This document shows positions 35,791 through 46,801 of a stretch of DNA of 64,000 nucleotides, piece after piece. A program made the translations under genes and the position numbers. The notes under the pieces are model-generated. The model ran no database searches, was not told where the DNA came from, and saw only the letters and a program-made list of their open reading frames with translations. Every line of letters starts with the position of its first letter. The first letter of the stretch is position 1. The stretch comes from CAXMQZ01 sp963719055 (GTDB lineage Bacteria > Acidobacteriota > Thermoanaerobaculia > Multivoradales > JAHEKO01). The stretch is from contig CAVRAU010000007.1 in the NCBI GenBank assembly GCA_963719055.1, forward strand, positions 9,182-73,181, given 5' to 3'.

Positions 35791-37206
35791 CTAGTGGAAG
35801 CGCACCACGCGTACGGCCTGTCTTTTGCCTTCCGTATGGCCCGTCACCAGTATCTGCGAGGGCGACGAGGGGAAAAGATCGACCGGTCGAGGCCGGCCAT
35901 CGATATCATCGAACACAACCCGCCATCGCGGTGCTTCGTCAACCACCACCTTGCTATCGGCTCGGTTGACGAGAGGAAATACGAGCAAGGTGTCATTCTC
36001 GATCACTACCAGCTCGACTCGATCGTCACCGTCGATATCGGTGGCTAGTGTGCAGAGCTCCCCCTCCTCCACCTCGATCTCCGAGCCCCGGGCCTTGGGC
36101 TCGAAGCCACCCTCTGGCGTGCCAAGATAGGCCTCTACCCAGAGACTGCCGGCACCCAGTCCCTTGGGCTGCGCGGAGACCAGATCGTCCAGACCATCGC
36201 CATTGAGATCGGCGACACCGGCGCAGGTGCCATACCAGTTCCGACTGCGGGTCATGACCTCCGAACAGGGACCACTGCCCGAGCGCGTGCGATCGGCAGC
36301 CAGCTGGAACAACCTCAGCTTCTTCTTCTCGAAGACGCCGTGTTTCTCGGCCAGCACGGTGGTGACGATGAGTGCCAGACTCGCCATTGTAACTCCACAT
36401 ACCAACTCTCCTCGAGGTCCTCGGCGTCGGCAGCATGTTCCAGGTCTCGCAGAGTCTCGATTCCACCAGCGAGCTGGGTACTCGAGCAGGACACTCCGGA
36501 GGCGCCGCTTGCCGTGCGCTTCGGGTCCGAGGATCAGCCGGGTCGTACCTGCGGGCGCCCAGTACACGAACGCCACCGGGGGCGTATCCAGACCGCAGTC
36601 CTCCCCACTCACGATCCACTATCAGGGGCAGATCGTAGCTGCCAGGTGGTCTGCAACGTCGCCGGTAGTCGGCATGCCGCCGCCAGGGCTTGCAGGCAGG
36701 CCGACGCTTCGCAGAATGAGATCGTTCGCGGCTACGAGCCGTCCGCCCCGCGTGTCTCGGATCGGGAAGACATTCAAGGGTGACTCGAAGAACGCGTCCC
36801 ACTGCCCATCTGGCGTTGAGACCGAGCAAGGTTCCACCGGCAGCGACCACGACACTCCACTCCTCGTCATCGCGAGCCCGGTAGGCAATCAGGATCTCGA
36901 CTTCCTCGGGCAGTGGTGCTCCCAGATCCTACCAGTTCACCCGCTGTCCTCGAGAGACCATGCGAATCACCTGTCGGGTCTCGTCTTCCCTCTCCACCAG
37001 CAGAGCCAAGGACGGCTGTCGCCGACGGTCAACTGCGGCCCAGTCCACCAGACTCGCCCGGCAGAGATCGCCTCGAAGATGGTCGAGTCCGCGGCCTCGC
37101 GCACCGAGGTCCCCACGGGCTCGGGGGGAGGAGGTTCCTCCTCGCTCCGAATCGGTCCAACCCGAGCACACTCAACACGAATGAATCCGAGCAGCATCCT
37201 CCTCAT
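35791..37206 (-). pseudogene. FG-GAP-type protein gene broken over several frames
   Basis: Starts at ATG 37206 overlapping the stop of the upstream FG-GAP gene in ATGA (MRRMLLGFIRVECARVG). Coding continues in fragments: ISAGRVWWTGPQLTV, QPSLALLVEREDETRQVIRM, an in-frame TAG after QRVNW (one base from a Tyr codon), PLPEEVEILIAYRARDDEEW, GQWDAFFESPLNVFPIRDTRGG, PPVAFVYWAPAGTTRLIL, LEESWYVELQWRVW. The last 200 codons are intact with one FG-GAP repeat (CAGVADLNGDGLDDLVS) and TDIDGDDRVELVVIE. At least five frame changes and one stop separate the pieces, but almost nothing is missing, so heavy sequence error is as likely as decay. Confidence 0.55.
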
Positions 37207-38937
37207 CGGCTGCCCTCGCTCAGATAGAGATCCAGCCGCACCGGTGCCGAGACACCCGGCTCTGGCTCTCGGTCGGGTTGCACGATCATCAGGTCCGAGC
37301 GCCCATCGGCGTTGAGGTCCTCCACCCGCACCAATCCCGAGATCCAGAGGCGGCTGACGCAGCTTCAGAGTCAGATCCGGTGTCGACGGGTAGCGACATC
37401 CCTCCTGCCCGCGGTGAATGGTCACCGTCTTGCCTCTGCCGATCTGTAGAAAATCCGTCAGGCCGTCGCCGTCGAAGTCACCGGCAAACTGCGAGAATTG
37501 TCCCACTTGAAGATTCTTCAGATTGAGCTTGAACTTGCCGGACAAGTCCATCCCCCGGACTTCCCGGAACTGGCCGGTGCTGTCTTGGCAGAACACGTGG
37601 AAATCGAGACCGATACCGATCCGTTGCGTCGTCATGATGCGCACGGCCTGAAACAACGAGAAGTCCAAGGTCAGCGTGATGAGATCCTGCCGGCCGTCGC
37701 CGTCCAGATCCTGAAAACCAGCCGGTAGCCTGATGTCTTCGTCACTCATATCCAGCGCGTAGCCCAGCGCCTCGAAGGTCTGAAACGGTTCGGCCTGCAT
37801 GCGCAAATCGCTCCGACTCCGATGAATTCGATAGCGACGAGGTGGGCGCTTGGCCTCCTTGACCTCCTTGCGCCAGCCCGCATCGTCATCCTCCAAGCTC
37901 TCTTCCGTAACGTACTCCGCCACGCCATCACCATCCAGATCGCCAAAATGCACCACAGGAAACCGCTCTTCGTCCGTGGACTCCGGAGGTTTCTCGAGCT
38001 CTTCCGGCTCGTTCCCGGGTTCCACGCGCACAACAGCTGAGCTGGGGGGGACATCCGTCAATCCATCGGTCTCCGCACCCTCATCGAGAGGGGAAAAGGC
38101 CTCGTCGAATTCGCCTTTTCCGAGATTGACAAGAACCTGGAAACCATCCCAGTCCCGGCGCAGATCGGGAACGAGCAGATCGGGCAGTCGATCACCGTTG
38201 ACGTCTCGAACCACCGGCAGGGGGTAGAAACGGGTCAGATCATCCCTGGCCCAGGTCCGATCCCCCGGCAACTCGACCTGATCCGCGACGCTGCCACCGG
38301 TTTCCAGCTCCGAGGCCAGATAGACGTCCAGACCGGCGTTGACCGGGAAGAGCAGATCACGGTCGCCGTCGTCGTCGAGATCCCGACTCAATCCCAGATG
38401 CGGGATCAAGGCACCGCTTCTGGCGAGAACAGGCACGTCCTCCACCAGTGCCTCCACCTCGAGAAGCGAACCGGTTGCGGTCTCCCGGAGCCGCAAGGCG
38501 GAGACGCCGGTATCCGTCAGGAGAATCACGGGAGAAGAATCGGGGCCGTGGTCCATGGAGAGCACGGAAAGATCGATGGGGATGGAAAGGACCTCGTCTG
38601 CGTAACCGCCGCCCTCCCTGCCCAGATAGACCCGGATTTCCCGACGGTCCATGACCACCGGCACCACCGTCATCACCATCACCAATCCCTCGACCTCGCG
38701 CATTTCGGTGAGCTCGTCGATACCGATCTGATCCCATTCGGTATACGCCACCGCCAGGACCAGATCCTGCATACCATCTCGATTCATATCCGCCGGCAAC
38801 ACGACCGTCGGGGCGCCAGGCAACGGGATCTCGATGTGCTCCATGTCGAGCTTCTGCCCGGCCGCAACCAGCGAAACGAGCGCCAACGCCGACAGCACAA
38901 CGGCTGCAGCACACCGTCGAAAGCCAGTGATCATCAT
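37203..38937 (-). CDS. Exported FG-GAP/VCBS repeat protein (one frameshift as read)
   Basis: About 577 aa. Signal peptide (AAAVVLSALALVSLVAAGQ). At least six FG-GAP-like calcium-binding segments of the D-x-N/D-x-D-G-x2-D-L/F form are visible: ADMNRDGMQDLVL, RDLDDDGDRDLLF, RDVNGDRLPDLLV, GDLDGDGVAEYVT, QDLDGDGRQDLIT, GDFDGDGLTDFLQ; a seventh (EDLNADGRSDLMIV) appears after a shift near 37345. That corrected frame ends LYLSEGSR at 37203, in ATGA overlap with the next gene. Such propellers are exposed at the cell surface; ligand unknown. Confidence 0.8.
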
Positions 38938-39200
38938 GAATATCTACTCATCCGGGGACCGAATTGTTTCGTCGGCCGAGCCCCAACGGTCTGCATCGAA
39001 GCCGAGATTCGTCCCAGGTGGCTCGCCAGTCCATCCTATCGCCGGGTCCAGCCGTGTAGCCACCGGGCCCTTGCTGTGGCGAATTCCCTTGCTACCTCGG
39101 GGGTCTCGACCTACCGTTGTTTCCGGGTTAGTGGACGCAGAACGATGTGACTGGCGATACCCTCGCCGTCGCATCGACCTGTCGTTCAGGGAGCGCAAGA

Positions 39201-40952
39201 GTGCAAGCGGAATTGCTGGAAAGCGTCGGACGCTACGAGATTGTCGGCGATCTGGGAGCCGGTTCGATGAGCCGCGTCTACCTGGCTCACGATCCCAATC
39301 TCGACCGCAAGGTCGCTCTCAAGGTTGTCCTGCAGAGCATCAGCCTCGACAATCGCGAACAAAACGAGCTCGAGAGCCGCTTCCTGCTCGAGGCCCGTGC
39401 CGCCGGCAAGCTCTCACACCCCGGTATCGTGCGGGTCTACGATGCCGACACCGACCCCAATCTCGGTATCCCCTACATCGCCATGGAGTGGGTCCAGGGA
39501 CGGTCTCTTCGCCAACTCCTGGACGACGGCGGCCGTCTGACCGGGCCCCGCACCCTAGAGATTCTCGAGCAGGTGGCCAGGGCGCTCGACTATGCCCATC
39601 GGGCGGGTCGGATCCATCGGGATATCAAACCCTCCAACATTCTCATCAGCAAAGACGGCACCGCCAAGGTTTCCGATTTCGGAGTCGCGAAGATCGTCTC
39701 GGAGTCGCACACGATCTCCGGCCAGGTCCTCGGTACTCCGGCCTATATGTCGCCGGAACAGGTGCGGGACGATCCGCTCGACGGCCGCTCGGACCTGTTC
39801 TCGCTCGGTGCAGTTCTCTACCAGTGTGTCTCCGGCGGCACACCGTTCGGGGGAGACAACCTTGTCCAGGTGGTCTACAAGATCCTCAATGTCGACCCTC
39901 GTCCTCTCCAACTCGCCGCCTCGCCGGCCATGAGCCAACTCGCCACCGTCGTGGAGCGATCGCTGCAAAAGGACACCAACTCGCGTTATCAGACAGGATC
40001 GGATTTTGCCGCGGCTCTGCAGCAGATACGGCTGGCGATGGAAACCGATCCCGCTACCGATTTTCGCGCTGGCAGATCGGTGAGCGACACCAGACCCACC
40101 CGGTCAGACACCATTCCCACCCTGGCCGCTCAGACCGCCAAGGACATTGGGGCTCACCAGACCCGGACCGTACAACTGAGCACCGCATCGATTCACCGCG
40201 CCGCTCAACCCGCCGGTGCGCAAGATCCTCTGGACACGGTGGCGACTGGACCCACCTCTCCTGACCCGGACCCCAGGCATCGACGTCTGAGACTCGCGAC
40301 CCTGCTCCTGCTCCTGGTGAGCGTGCTCGGCGTCAGTGCGGTCTTTCGGCTCGAGAACGAGCCCTCCCCTGAGCCGCCAGCAACCATCACCGCTCCGCCC
40401 GCGGCCAGCGGCGCGAATACCATTCTGCAAGAGCTCATATCGCGGGCCGTTCCACCCGAGCCGTCAGTCGAGACTCCCCCTACAGAGAAGGCGCAGGAGG
40501 AGAACAGAAGGTCATCGCAGCCGGCTGCTCAGCCCCAACCACTCCGTGCGGCTCCGGTTTCAGCTCCCCATATCGAGGAGCCGGAACGCTCCCCGGTCGT
40601 CCAAGCCGAGCCCGAACCAGCTCCCCCTGTGATCCTGACCCCGGTCACGATTCTCTACAAGCACAAGGGCGGCCCGGCCTTCCTGTCCATCCTCCTGGAC
40701 GGCACCCGCGTCTGGAGTCAGGAGCTGAAACCTGTCGAGGGTCGCCTCCAGAAGCTCACCGGCTACGGCAATCGCGCCGTGATCCCGGTTCCACCGGGGA
40801 CGCATACCCTGCAGGTCAATCTCAGTGATCCAGACCGCAGAGTCGATGCTATGCGGGCGATTCGCAGTCGCTACACCAACGGCAAGAAGCGCACACTGCG
40901 GGTTTCGGTGGATCCCAGGGCCAACACTCTGCAACTGCGCTGGAAGGAGTGA
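39201..40952 (+). CDS. Membrane Ser/Thr protein kinase (PknB-like)
   Basis: 583 aa from GTG 39201, with CAGGGAG upstream; an in-frame GTG at 39147 would add 18 residues with no homology. The kinase domain (residues about 10-280) shows GDLGAGSMSRVYLA, VALKVV, catalytic loop HRDIKPSNILI, DFGVAK and the APE-like TPAYMSPEQV. A Thr/Ser-rich linker follows, one membrane helix at about 373-393 (LATLLLLLVSVLGVSAVF), then a Pro/Glu-rich periplasmic part ending in a beta-rich domain (FLSILLDGTRVWSQELKP). A FHA protein gene lies 6 bp downstream, a probable phospho-target or reader. Confidence 0.9.
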   Translation: MQAELLESVGRYEIVGDLGAGSMSRVYLAHDPNLDRKVALKVVLQSISLDNREQNELESRFLLEARAAGKLSHPGIVRVYDADTDPNLGIPYIAMEWVQGRSLRQLLDDGGRLTGPRTLEILEQVARALDYAHRAGRIHRDIKPSNILISKDGTAKVSDFGVAKIVSESHTISGQVLGTPAYMSPEQVRDDPLDGRSDLFSLGAVLYQCVSGGTPFGGDNLVQVVYKILNVDPRPLQLAASPAMSQLATVVERSLQKDTNSRYQTGSDFAAALQQIRLAMETDPATDFRAGRSVSDTRPTRSDTIPTLAAQTAKDIGAHQTRTVQLSTASIHRAAQPAGAQDPLDTVATGPTSPDPDPRHRRLRLATLLLLLVSVLGVSAVFRLENEPSPEPPATITAPPAASGANTILQELISRAVPPEPSVETPPTEKAQEENRRSSQPAAQPQPLRAAPVSAPHIEEPERSPVVQAEPEPAPPVILTPVTILYKHKGGPAFLSILLDGTRVWSQELKPVEGRLQKLTGYGNRAVIPVPPGTHTLQVNLSDPDRRVDAMRAIRSRYTNGKKRTLRVSVDPRANTLQLRWKE

Positions 40953-40958
40953 TGTCGC

Positions 40959-41580
40959 ATGGCATGGCACTGTGAAACCTGTAATCAGGAGATCGATTCA
41001 GCACGCCCCAAGCCCGGTACCACCGGCTGGCGTTGTCCCCATTGCGACGCCGAGGTCAAACTCGCTTCGACAGAAGTGCAACCTCCCGCAACCAGTGTCT
41101 GCGCAGGACGCCACGTCCGAGCCGCCAGAGGCAGCGGATACGGTCTTCCAACCGGCGCTGATGATGGAGTCGATCATGGACGAGCTCGATTCGGAGCAGC
41201 CGGGCGCAGCCGGGACCGAAGAGCTCGCGGCCAGCCCCCAGACCTTGCCTGCCCCCTATCTACAGCTCGATGTAGAAGCCTACCTCCTCATCCTGGGTGC
41301 CTCCCCCGGCAAGGAGAGATGGCCCCTGACTCTCGCCAAGACCGTCTTCGGACGACAGGATGCCGACATCGCGCTCGATGACCCGGCCGTCTCCGGATCT
41401 CATTTTCAGATCGAGGCCTTTGGCAAGGAGTTCTTCCTCCGCGATCTCGATAGCCGCAACGGCACCTTTCTCAACGGTACGCAGGTTCGCTACAGTCAGA
41501 TCCTTCCAGGTGACCAGGTCACCGCGGGCAAGACTTCTCTGATCTTCCGACTTTCGGACGACCGCATCGATCGAGGATGA
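40959..41580 (+). CDS. Zinc-ribbon plus FHA domain protein (one frameshift as read)
   Basis: About 206 aa. N-terminal zinc ribbon with two C-x2-C pairs (WHCETCNQE and WRCPHCDAE), an acidic linker, and, in the next frame after a shift near 41090, a C-terminal FHA domain: KTVFGRQDADIALDDPAVSGSHFQIE, DLDSRNGTFLNG. FHA domains bind phosphothreonine. Six bp from the kinase gene, so almost surely in the same operon. The zinc-ribbon/FHA pair suggests an adaptor in Ser/Thr kinase signalling. Confidence 0.8.
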
Positions 41581-41604
41581 GTCCAGCTCTACGCTTTAGC
41601 CGAA

Positions 41605-41901
41605 ATGTTGATTGAGGGCATCGATCCGCCGCGCCTCTCCAGGCTGAAGGTTGAATGCTACGCCGGATATCGTGGTGAGCAGACCCCAAGACGTTTCTAT
41701 CTGCAGAAGCGGTGCTTCCAAGTCCAGGAGCTGCTCGATTGTTGGCTCGGGCCGGAGCACCGATACTTCAAAGTGGTGGCCGACGACGGCGGTGTATACA
41801 TCTTGCGGCACGACACTGGCCACGATCTCTGGGAGCTGACCATGTTCGCCGCGCGCGGCTATCTCGAAGGTGGCGGCTCGACTCCTCGCGAAGATTCGTA
41901 G
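41605..41901 (+). CDS. Small conserved-looking protein of unknown function
   Basis: 98 aa, ATG at 41605, 25 bp after the FHA gene. Soluble beta-rich protein with VECYAGYRGEQTPRRFYL, a central VQELLDCWLGPEHRYFKVVADDG and YILRHDTGHDLWEL. The pattern looks like a small conserved single-domain protein. The 3' end overlaps the convergent glycosyltransferase gene by 43 bp. Confidence 0.6.
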   Translation: MLIEGIDPPRLSRLKVECYAGYRGEQTPRRFYLQKRCFQVQELLDCWLGPEHRYFKVVADDGGVYILRHDTGHDLWELTMFAARGYLEGGGSTPREDS

Positions 41902-43112
41902 CTTCTACCTCGCCAGGAAGGACCCTTGCCCCGCAGATCGTCGAAGGCCGAGCCGGCGGTCATGAGACCGAATAGAAGACCTGATACCGGCAGCGTCACA
42001 GCGTAGAGGGTGGGAATGCGATGATGACGGATCGCCGGCATGTACGCCACCACCATGAGGCCCCAGGTCAAAATGGCCCAGATCACTGCCCGCGTCAAGG
42101 ACCCGGGCTCCACCGGCTGAAGAGCTTTTGCCTGGGCCAGAGCCACGGCCAGAACGACCGGCGGCGAGACCAGGAAACAACTCAGGGCCAGCAGGGTGAG
42201 AAGCAGTAGATCCCACCGGTGCCGTAGCTGGGTGAACGCGGTGCGGCTCACCATTGTCCACAGGTCACCAAGACTCGAATAGGAACGGATCGAGGCGATC
42301 CCAGGATCGAAGCCCAACCACGTCGCGCCTCCTGCCCGCTTGATCGCGCGGCCCAGAGCCACATCATCGATGATCTCCTGGCCGATCGCCGCGAAGCCTC
42401 CCGCCTCCTCGAGTGCCGACCGACGCACGAGCACGCACCCACCCGCGGCAGCGGCAACACGCGAGCTGCGACGGGCCACCCGACGAAACGGATACAACAG
42501 CTGGAAGAAGAAGACAAACGCCGGCAGGATCAGCCGTTCCCAGAAGCTCTCAGCCCGCAATCGGGCCATGATCGACACCAGGTCATAGGGTCCGCTATCC
42601 ACCTGAACCTCTGCCTGGCACAACAGAGAGCGGACAGAACCGGGCCGATGCCGAATATCCGCATCGGTGAGCAACCACCACTCCGGTGGCTCGATCCCCT
42701 TCGCGAAGGCTTGCTCGAGAACGAAAGAACATCCGCAGAGCTGAGCGTTCACCTTGCCACTCCAGCCAGTCATCCTCGGGCTTGCCGCCACGACTTCGAG
42801 CTTGTATCCCAGCCCGAGCTCGCGGGCCAAGCGGCCTGCCAACCCCGCTGTGTCGTCCGTAGAACCGTCGTCCACCAACACAACCCGCATGCCCGAGACG
42901 TCTTGCTGTAGCAAGGAGGGCAAAGTCTCCGCCAAGACATCGACTTCGTTGCGCGCCGGCACGATCGCGATCACGCTGGGTACAAGCTCGTCGGGTAGAT
43001 CATCAGATGCAGCGAGCAGAGCGGCTTCTGTCGGCCAGGAGCGCTGGCGGTCCAGGGTCAGGGCGACCCAGAATGCCAACGCGGCGAGAGAGATGACTTC
43101 CAGGGCGAGCAT
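41859..43112 (-). CDS. hpnB: HpnB-like family 2 glycosyltransferase
   Basis: 417 aa from ATG 43112, preceded by CGAGGGA. N-terminal helix (ALEVISLAALAFWVALTL), then a GT2 domain: VIAIVPARNEVDVLAETLPSLL, VVLVDDGSTDD, TGWSGKVNA, LLTDADIRH. The hopanoid-linked HpnB signature follows (LVSIMARLRAESFWERLILPAFVFFFQLLYPF, AAAAGGCVLVRRSAL, IIDDVALGRAIKR). Three to four C-terminal membrane helices. HpnB-like proteins are named for hopanoid loci; the true acceptor is uncertain, and no squalene-hopene cyclase is in the window. Start lies 17 bp after the DNA polymerase stop, so co-transcription is likely. Confidence 0.85.
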   Translation of the reverse strand: MLALEVISLAALAFWVALTLDRQRSWPTEAALLAASDDLPDELVPSVIAIVPARNEVDVLAETLPSLLQQDVSGMRVVLVDDGSTDDTAGLAGRLARELGLGYKLEVVAASPRMTGWSGKVNAQLCGCSFVLEQAFAKGIEPPEWWLLTDADIRHRPGSVRSLLCQAEVQVDSGPYDLVSIMARLRAESFWERLILPAFVFFFQLLYPFRRVARRSSRVAAAAGGCVLVRRSALEEAGGFAAIGQEIIDDVALGRAIKRAGGATWLGFDPGIASIRSYSSLGDLWTMVSRTAFTQLRHRWDLLLLTLLALSCFLVSPPVVLAVALAQAKALQPVEPGSLTRAVIWAILTWGLMVVAYMPAIRHHRIPTLYAVTLPVSGLLFGLMTAGSAFDDLRGKGPSWRGRSYESSRGVEPPPSR

Positions 43113-43129
43113 GTCGGTTCCCTCGGCGC

Positions 43130-45458
43130 TCAAAAGAGCTCGAGCTGACGATCATCGCCGATGACCTTGGCAAACTCCAGATGCAGTTGATCCAGCACCG
43201 GCTCGGCCACCGATCGTAGTTGCTTGTCCAGATAATGTTGGTAGTCGATGGGGTGGCGCAGCCCTTCCACGGGTTCGGGACCGCCGACCGTCATGTAGTA
43301 GCTGATCAGTCGTCCCGGGGTACCCGTCAACTTGCGGGCCGCCGCCACATGCGGCGGCGTCGTGCTCGTGTAGGAATCCAGGTCCTTGCGCAGAGCCTTC
43401 CTGTAGACCAGCAGGTCGTCCAAGGTGCCCGCACGAAGCTCAGCGGCGATGGCCGATAGATACTCCTCCACCGGCTCGGCCAGGAACAGACGCCGGTAGA
43501 GCTCACGCTGCACCTGCCGAGCGAGATCGGTCCAATCCCGCCGGACGGCTTCCAGTCCCGTGAACTCGACCTCCAGCTTGCCGGCTTTTCTGAGCAGCCC
43601 GGCGTACCGTTTGCGGGCTCCGGCCGTGCCCCGGCGGACCGACGGCAGGAAGAGGCGCACGAATACCTTCTCGAGCTCGACTTCGAGCAGGCTCTCCAAG
43701 CCCCACTGGGCCTCCACGTGATCCGCCAGACTCGCATTCAATCGGTCGATCAGAACGCTTCCGAGTTTGTCCAAGGCCAACGCCTCGGCCGGACCGGCTT
43801 CGACGAAGAGGCTATCCGTGTCTCCATAGAGCACCCGGTGCCCCCATTCCTCCAGTTGCTTCTTCGACCAGAGGAGCAACTGACGCCCCGAGCTCGTGAT
43901 GGCATTGGCGATCTCCGGGTTGTAGAAGCGACAGACGGGTGTTCCCAACGCACCAAAGAAGGAATTCATCAGGATCTTGATGGCTGAGCTTTCGACCTCT
44001 CGGCCGGCTCGCTGCGCCGCCTCCCGACGCGGTACCAATTCATCCAGCAGCAGAGTCAGAATCCCAGCTTGTCGCCGAAAACAGGCCCCGTTCGGAGCCA
44101 CGATGAGATCCTCGCCAGGCTCTGGAGCGTCGACATAGCCCAAAGGATCGATCTGAAAGGTGCGGATGAGGCTCGGATACAGGCTCTTGAAATCCAAGCA
44201 CGAGCACATCGTTATAGAGGCCTGGCTCGGGTTCGATCACATGCCCGCCTCCCATGGCTGACTCCGCCGCCGACTCCCCCGATCTGACGCTGGGTGCGAC
44301 AATCCGCCGCTTCCCCAGCTCCTTGAGGTAGAGAAAATCGAAGGCAGCGACCGAAGACGCCACTCGATCCGGGGGCAGCCCCGTCAGGCGACTCCGCTCC
44401 ACGGCCAGTTCGACAAGCTGCAGTCTGTCGAGGATTTCCAGAACCAGCCGGGCGTCCGTGAGGTTGTACTCGACAAACCGCTGCCGATCCTTCTCGAAGG
44501 TCCAGAGAATCTCTTCCGCTTTCTGCTCGCCACTCAGAGTCTTGCCCTCGCCCAGGACCTCCCTGGCCACAAAATCCAGAGAGTGGCGTTCCATGCGCAC
44601 GAACGCTCCCCGTAGCAACTGCAAACCATCCAAGACGAGTCGGCCGGGGATCCAAACCTGTGAGCTCTCGCGGTGGCTGCGCCCGGGTCGATAGCGGGTC
44701 TTCCCCGGCGCCCGACCCAGAGTCATGGTCACCCCGAGCTCCTCGGCCCGACGCAACAGCACGGCGAAATCGAAATCGACCACATTCCAACCCGTCAACA
44801 CATCGGGATCGAGATCGCTGATACGCCCGCACAGAGTGCGCAACAGCTCTTCCTCCGATGCAACGGGTACAGAGGGCTCAGGCGAATCGCTTCCCGGTGG
44901 CGTCAACAGTATGACTTCCGCGGCTCCGCAGCCGAAAAGACCGACGCTGAGGATTCTCTGGGCTCGGGGATCGGTCTCGATATCCAGCGACAAGACCCGC
45001 AGATCCGGGCTCCAGTCGGTTGGTGAAACCTGCGGATTCTCAAAGATCCGCATGCCATCCGTGGCGGGAAATGAGTTCCCGCGAAGGGTCAGCGAGCCGC
45101 GAATGTCGTGATCGATGAGATACCGCATCGCAAAACGCACATCGGCTTCGAAGGTCGGTACTCCAGCACCGTGCAACCGGTCTCGTAGCGCCGGCGTATC
45201 TGGGGGGGTCGGCACCTCGACCCGCAGCACCGGCTCGCGGGCGAAGGTCTGCCGCGAGCTCTCCACCAATCGCTGTGCTCCGACACGGATGGCCGAAGAC
45301 CTGTCGGCGGCCCGGATATAGAAATGGGGGGTCGACCGATCATCTCTCACCAAGAAGGACTCTCCCGTCTCCAGCTTGCCCCACAGATGCACCACCGGGC
45401 GACCCGACTCGATTCTGTAGGTGGGCTGGAGGATGAAGCCCCGCACCGATCCAGACAT
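43130..45458 (-). CDS. polB: Family B DNA polymerase, Pol II-like (one frameshift as read)
   Basis: About 776 aa. N-terminal domain (FILQPTYRIESGRPVVHLWG), proofreading exonuclease motifs LSLDIETD (Exo I), GWNVVDFDF (Exo II) and YNLTDARL (Exo III), then polymerase motif A DFKSLYPSLI, motif B KILMNSFFGALG and motif C YGDTDSLF. The change of frame lies near 44195, just before motif A; nothing is lost. The length and motif set match E. coli Pol II (783 aa), which acts in damage tolerance. Divergent from the PQQ-propeller gene. Confidence 0.9.
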
Positions 45459-45502
45459 CGCCAGGCAGTGTACCGCGGCCAGGGGCTGCTACACTTTCCC
45501 CC

Positions 45503-46762
45503 ATGACTTCAAGAGTCTTGACTTTCGTTCTGCTGGCCGTCACCGTCGCCTCGCCGCCTTCCGAAGCGGAAAATTGGCCTCACTGGCGGGGTCCACACCG
45601 CAACGGAGTGAGCACGGAATCAGGCCTACCCACCCACTGGAGTGCGACCAAGAATGTGGTCTGGAAACTGGCGCTACCCGAGACCAGCGGCTCGACTCCC
45701 ATCATCTGGGGCGATCACGTGTTTCTCAACGTGGCTCAGGGCAAGGATCTGTCTCTTTGGGCCATCTCCAGACAGGATGGCTCGGTTCTCTGGCAACGGC
45801 CCCTAGACAACCGCAACGAAGACAAACGCAAAGGCAACATGTCCTCTCCCTCCCCCGTCACCGACGGCAGTTCAGTTTGGGTGATGACAGGCACCGGTGT
45901 CCTGACCGGATTCGACTTCCATGGCAAGCAACTTTGGCAACGAGACCTGCAGCAGGAATACGGAGAGTTCGGAATCCTCCACGGCTATTCCTCGTCTCCG
46001 TTGCTCTACGGCGACACCTTGTACGTTCAGGTGCTCCACGGATTTCACACCGACGACCCGTCCTACGTCCTGGCCATCGACGCCACTTCGGGCAAGAATC
46101 TTTGGCGCATCGAGCGTCCAACCGATGCCCCCAAGGAAGCACCCGACGCCTACACCACCCCCGCCTTGCTGGAGATCGACGGGAGTTCCATCCTGATCAT
46201 CAGCGGTGCCGACTATGTGACGGGACACGATCTCGGGACCGGGGAAGAGGTCTGGCGGGTCGGCGGCCTGAACCCGACACGAAATCCCATGCAAAGGATT
46301 GTCGCCTCACCCGTGGTCGTGGGCGGGATGATCTACGCTCCTTCCCGCGTTCGTCCCTTGCTCGCCCTGGCAGCGACAGGCGGAGCGCGTCAGCAACCCG
46401 AGGTCGTCTGGAGCATGGATAGAGGACCCGATGTGCCCAGCCCAGTCGTCGATGACGACCATATCTACCTGTTGACCGACAAGGGAATTCTCTGGTGTCT
46501 CGAGGCGTCCACCGGGGATGTCGTTTGGGGCCCCGAGCGCATCGCCTCTGCCATTTACAGCGCCTCGCCCATCCTGGTGGATGGCAAGCTCTACGCCACC
46601 AGCGAGCAGGGTCTGACCACCGTGATCCAGGCTGCGCCTCGGTTCGAGGTCATCTCAGAAAACGCCATCGACGAGTACACTCTCGCTTCGATGGCGGTCG
46701 CCGAGGGCCAGCTCTTCCTCCGTACGGCGGATCATCTCTACTGCCTGGATGATGAGAACTGA
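45503..46762 (+). CDS. Exported PQQ-type beta-propeller protein
   Basis: 419 aa. Signal peptide (VLTFVLLAVTVASPPSEA), then the family opening NWPHWRGPHRNGVS. At least six propeller blades with PQQ-type cores: WAISRQDGSVLWQR, GFDFHGKQLWQRD, LAIDATSGKNLWRIE, GHDLGTGEEVWRV, CLEASTGDVVWGPE. No catalytic heme or dehydrogenase motif is seen, so it is a BamB-like or stand-alone propeller, not a quinoprotein dehydrogenase. Periplasmic; function unknown. Confidence 0.85.
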   Translation: MTSRVLTFVLLAVTVASPPSEAENWPHWRGPHRNGVSTESGLPTHWSATKNVVWKLALPETSGSTPIIWGDHVFLNVAQGKDLSLWAISRQDGSVLWQRPLDNRNEDKRKGNMSSPSPVTDGSSVWVMTGTGVLTGFDFHGKQLWQRDLQQEYGEFGILHGYSSSPLLYGDTLYVQVLHGFHTDDPSYVLAIDATSGKNLWRIERPTDAPKEAPDAYTTPALLEIDGSSILIISGADYVTGHDLGTGEEVWRVGGLNPTRNPMQRIVASPVVVGGMIYAPSRVRPLLALAATGGARQQPEVVWSMDRGPDVPSPVVDDDHIYLLTDKGILWCLEASTGDVVWGPERIASAIYSASPILVDGKLYATSEQGLTTVIQAAPRFEVISENAIDEYTLASMAVAEGQLFLRTADHLYCLDDEN

Positions 46763-46801
46763 GTCCTGCCGATAGCAGGGCGGGCGGACCGTCGCTGCGA
46801 C

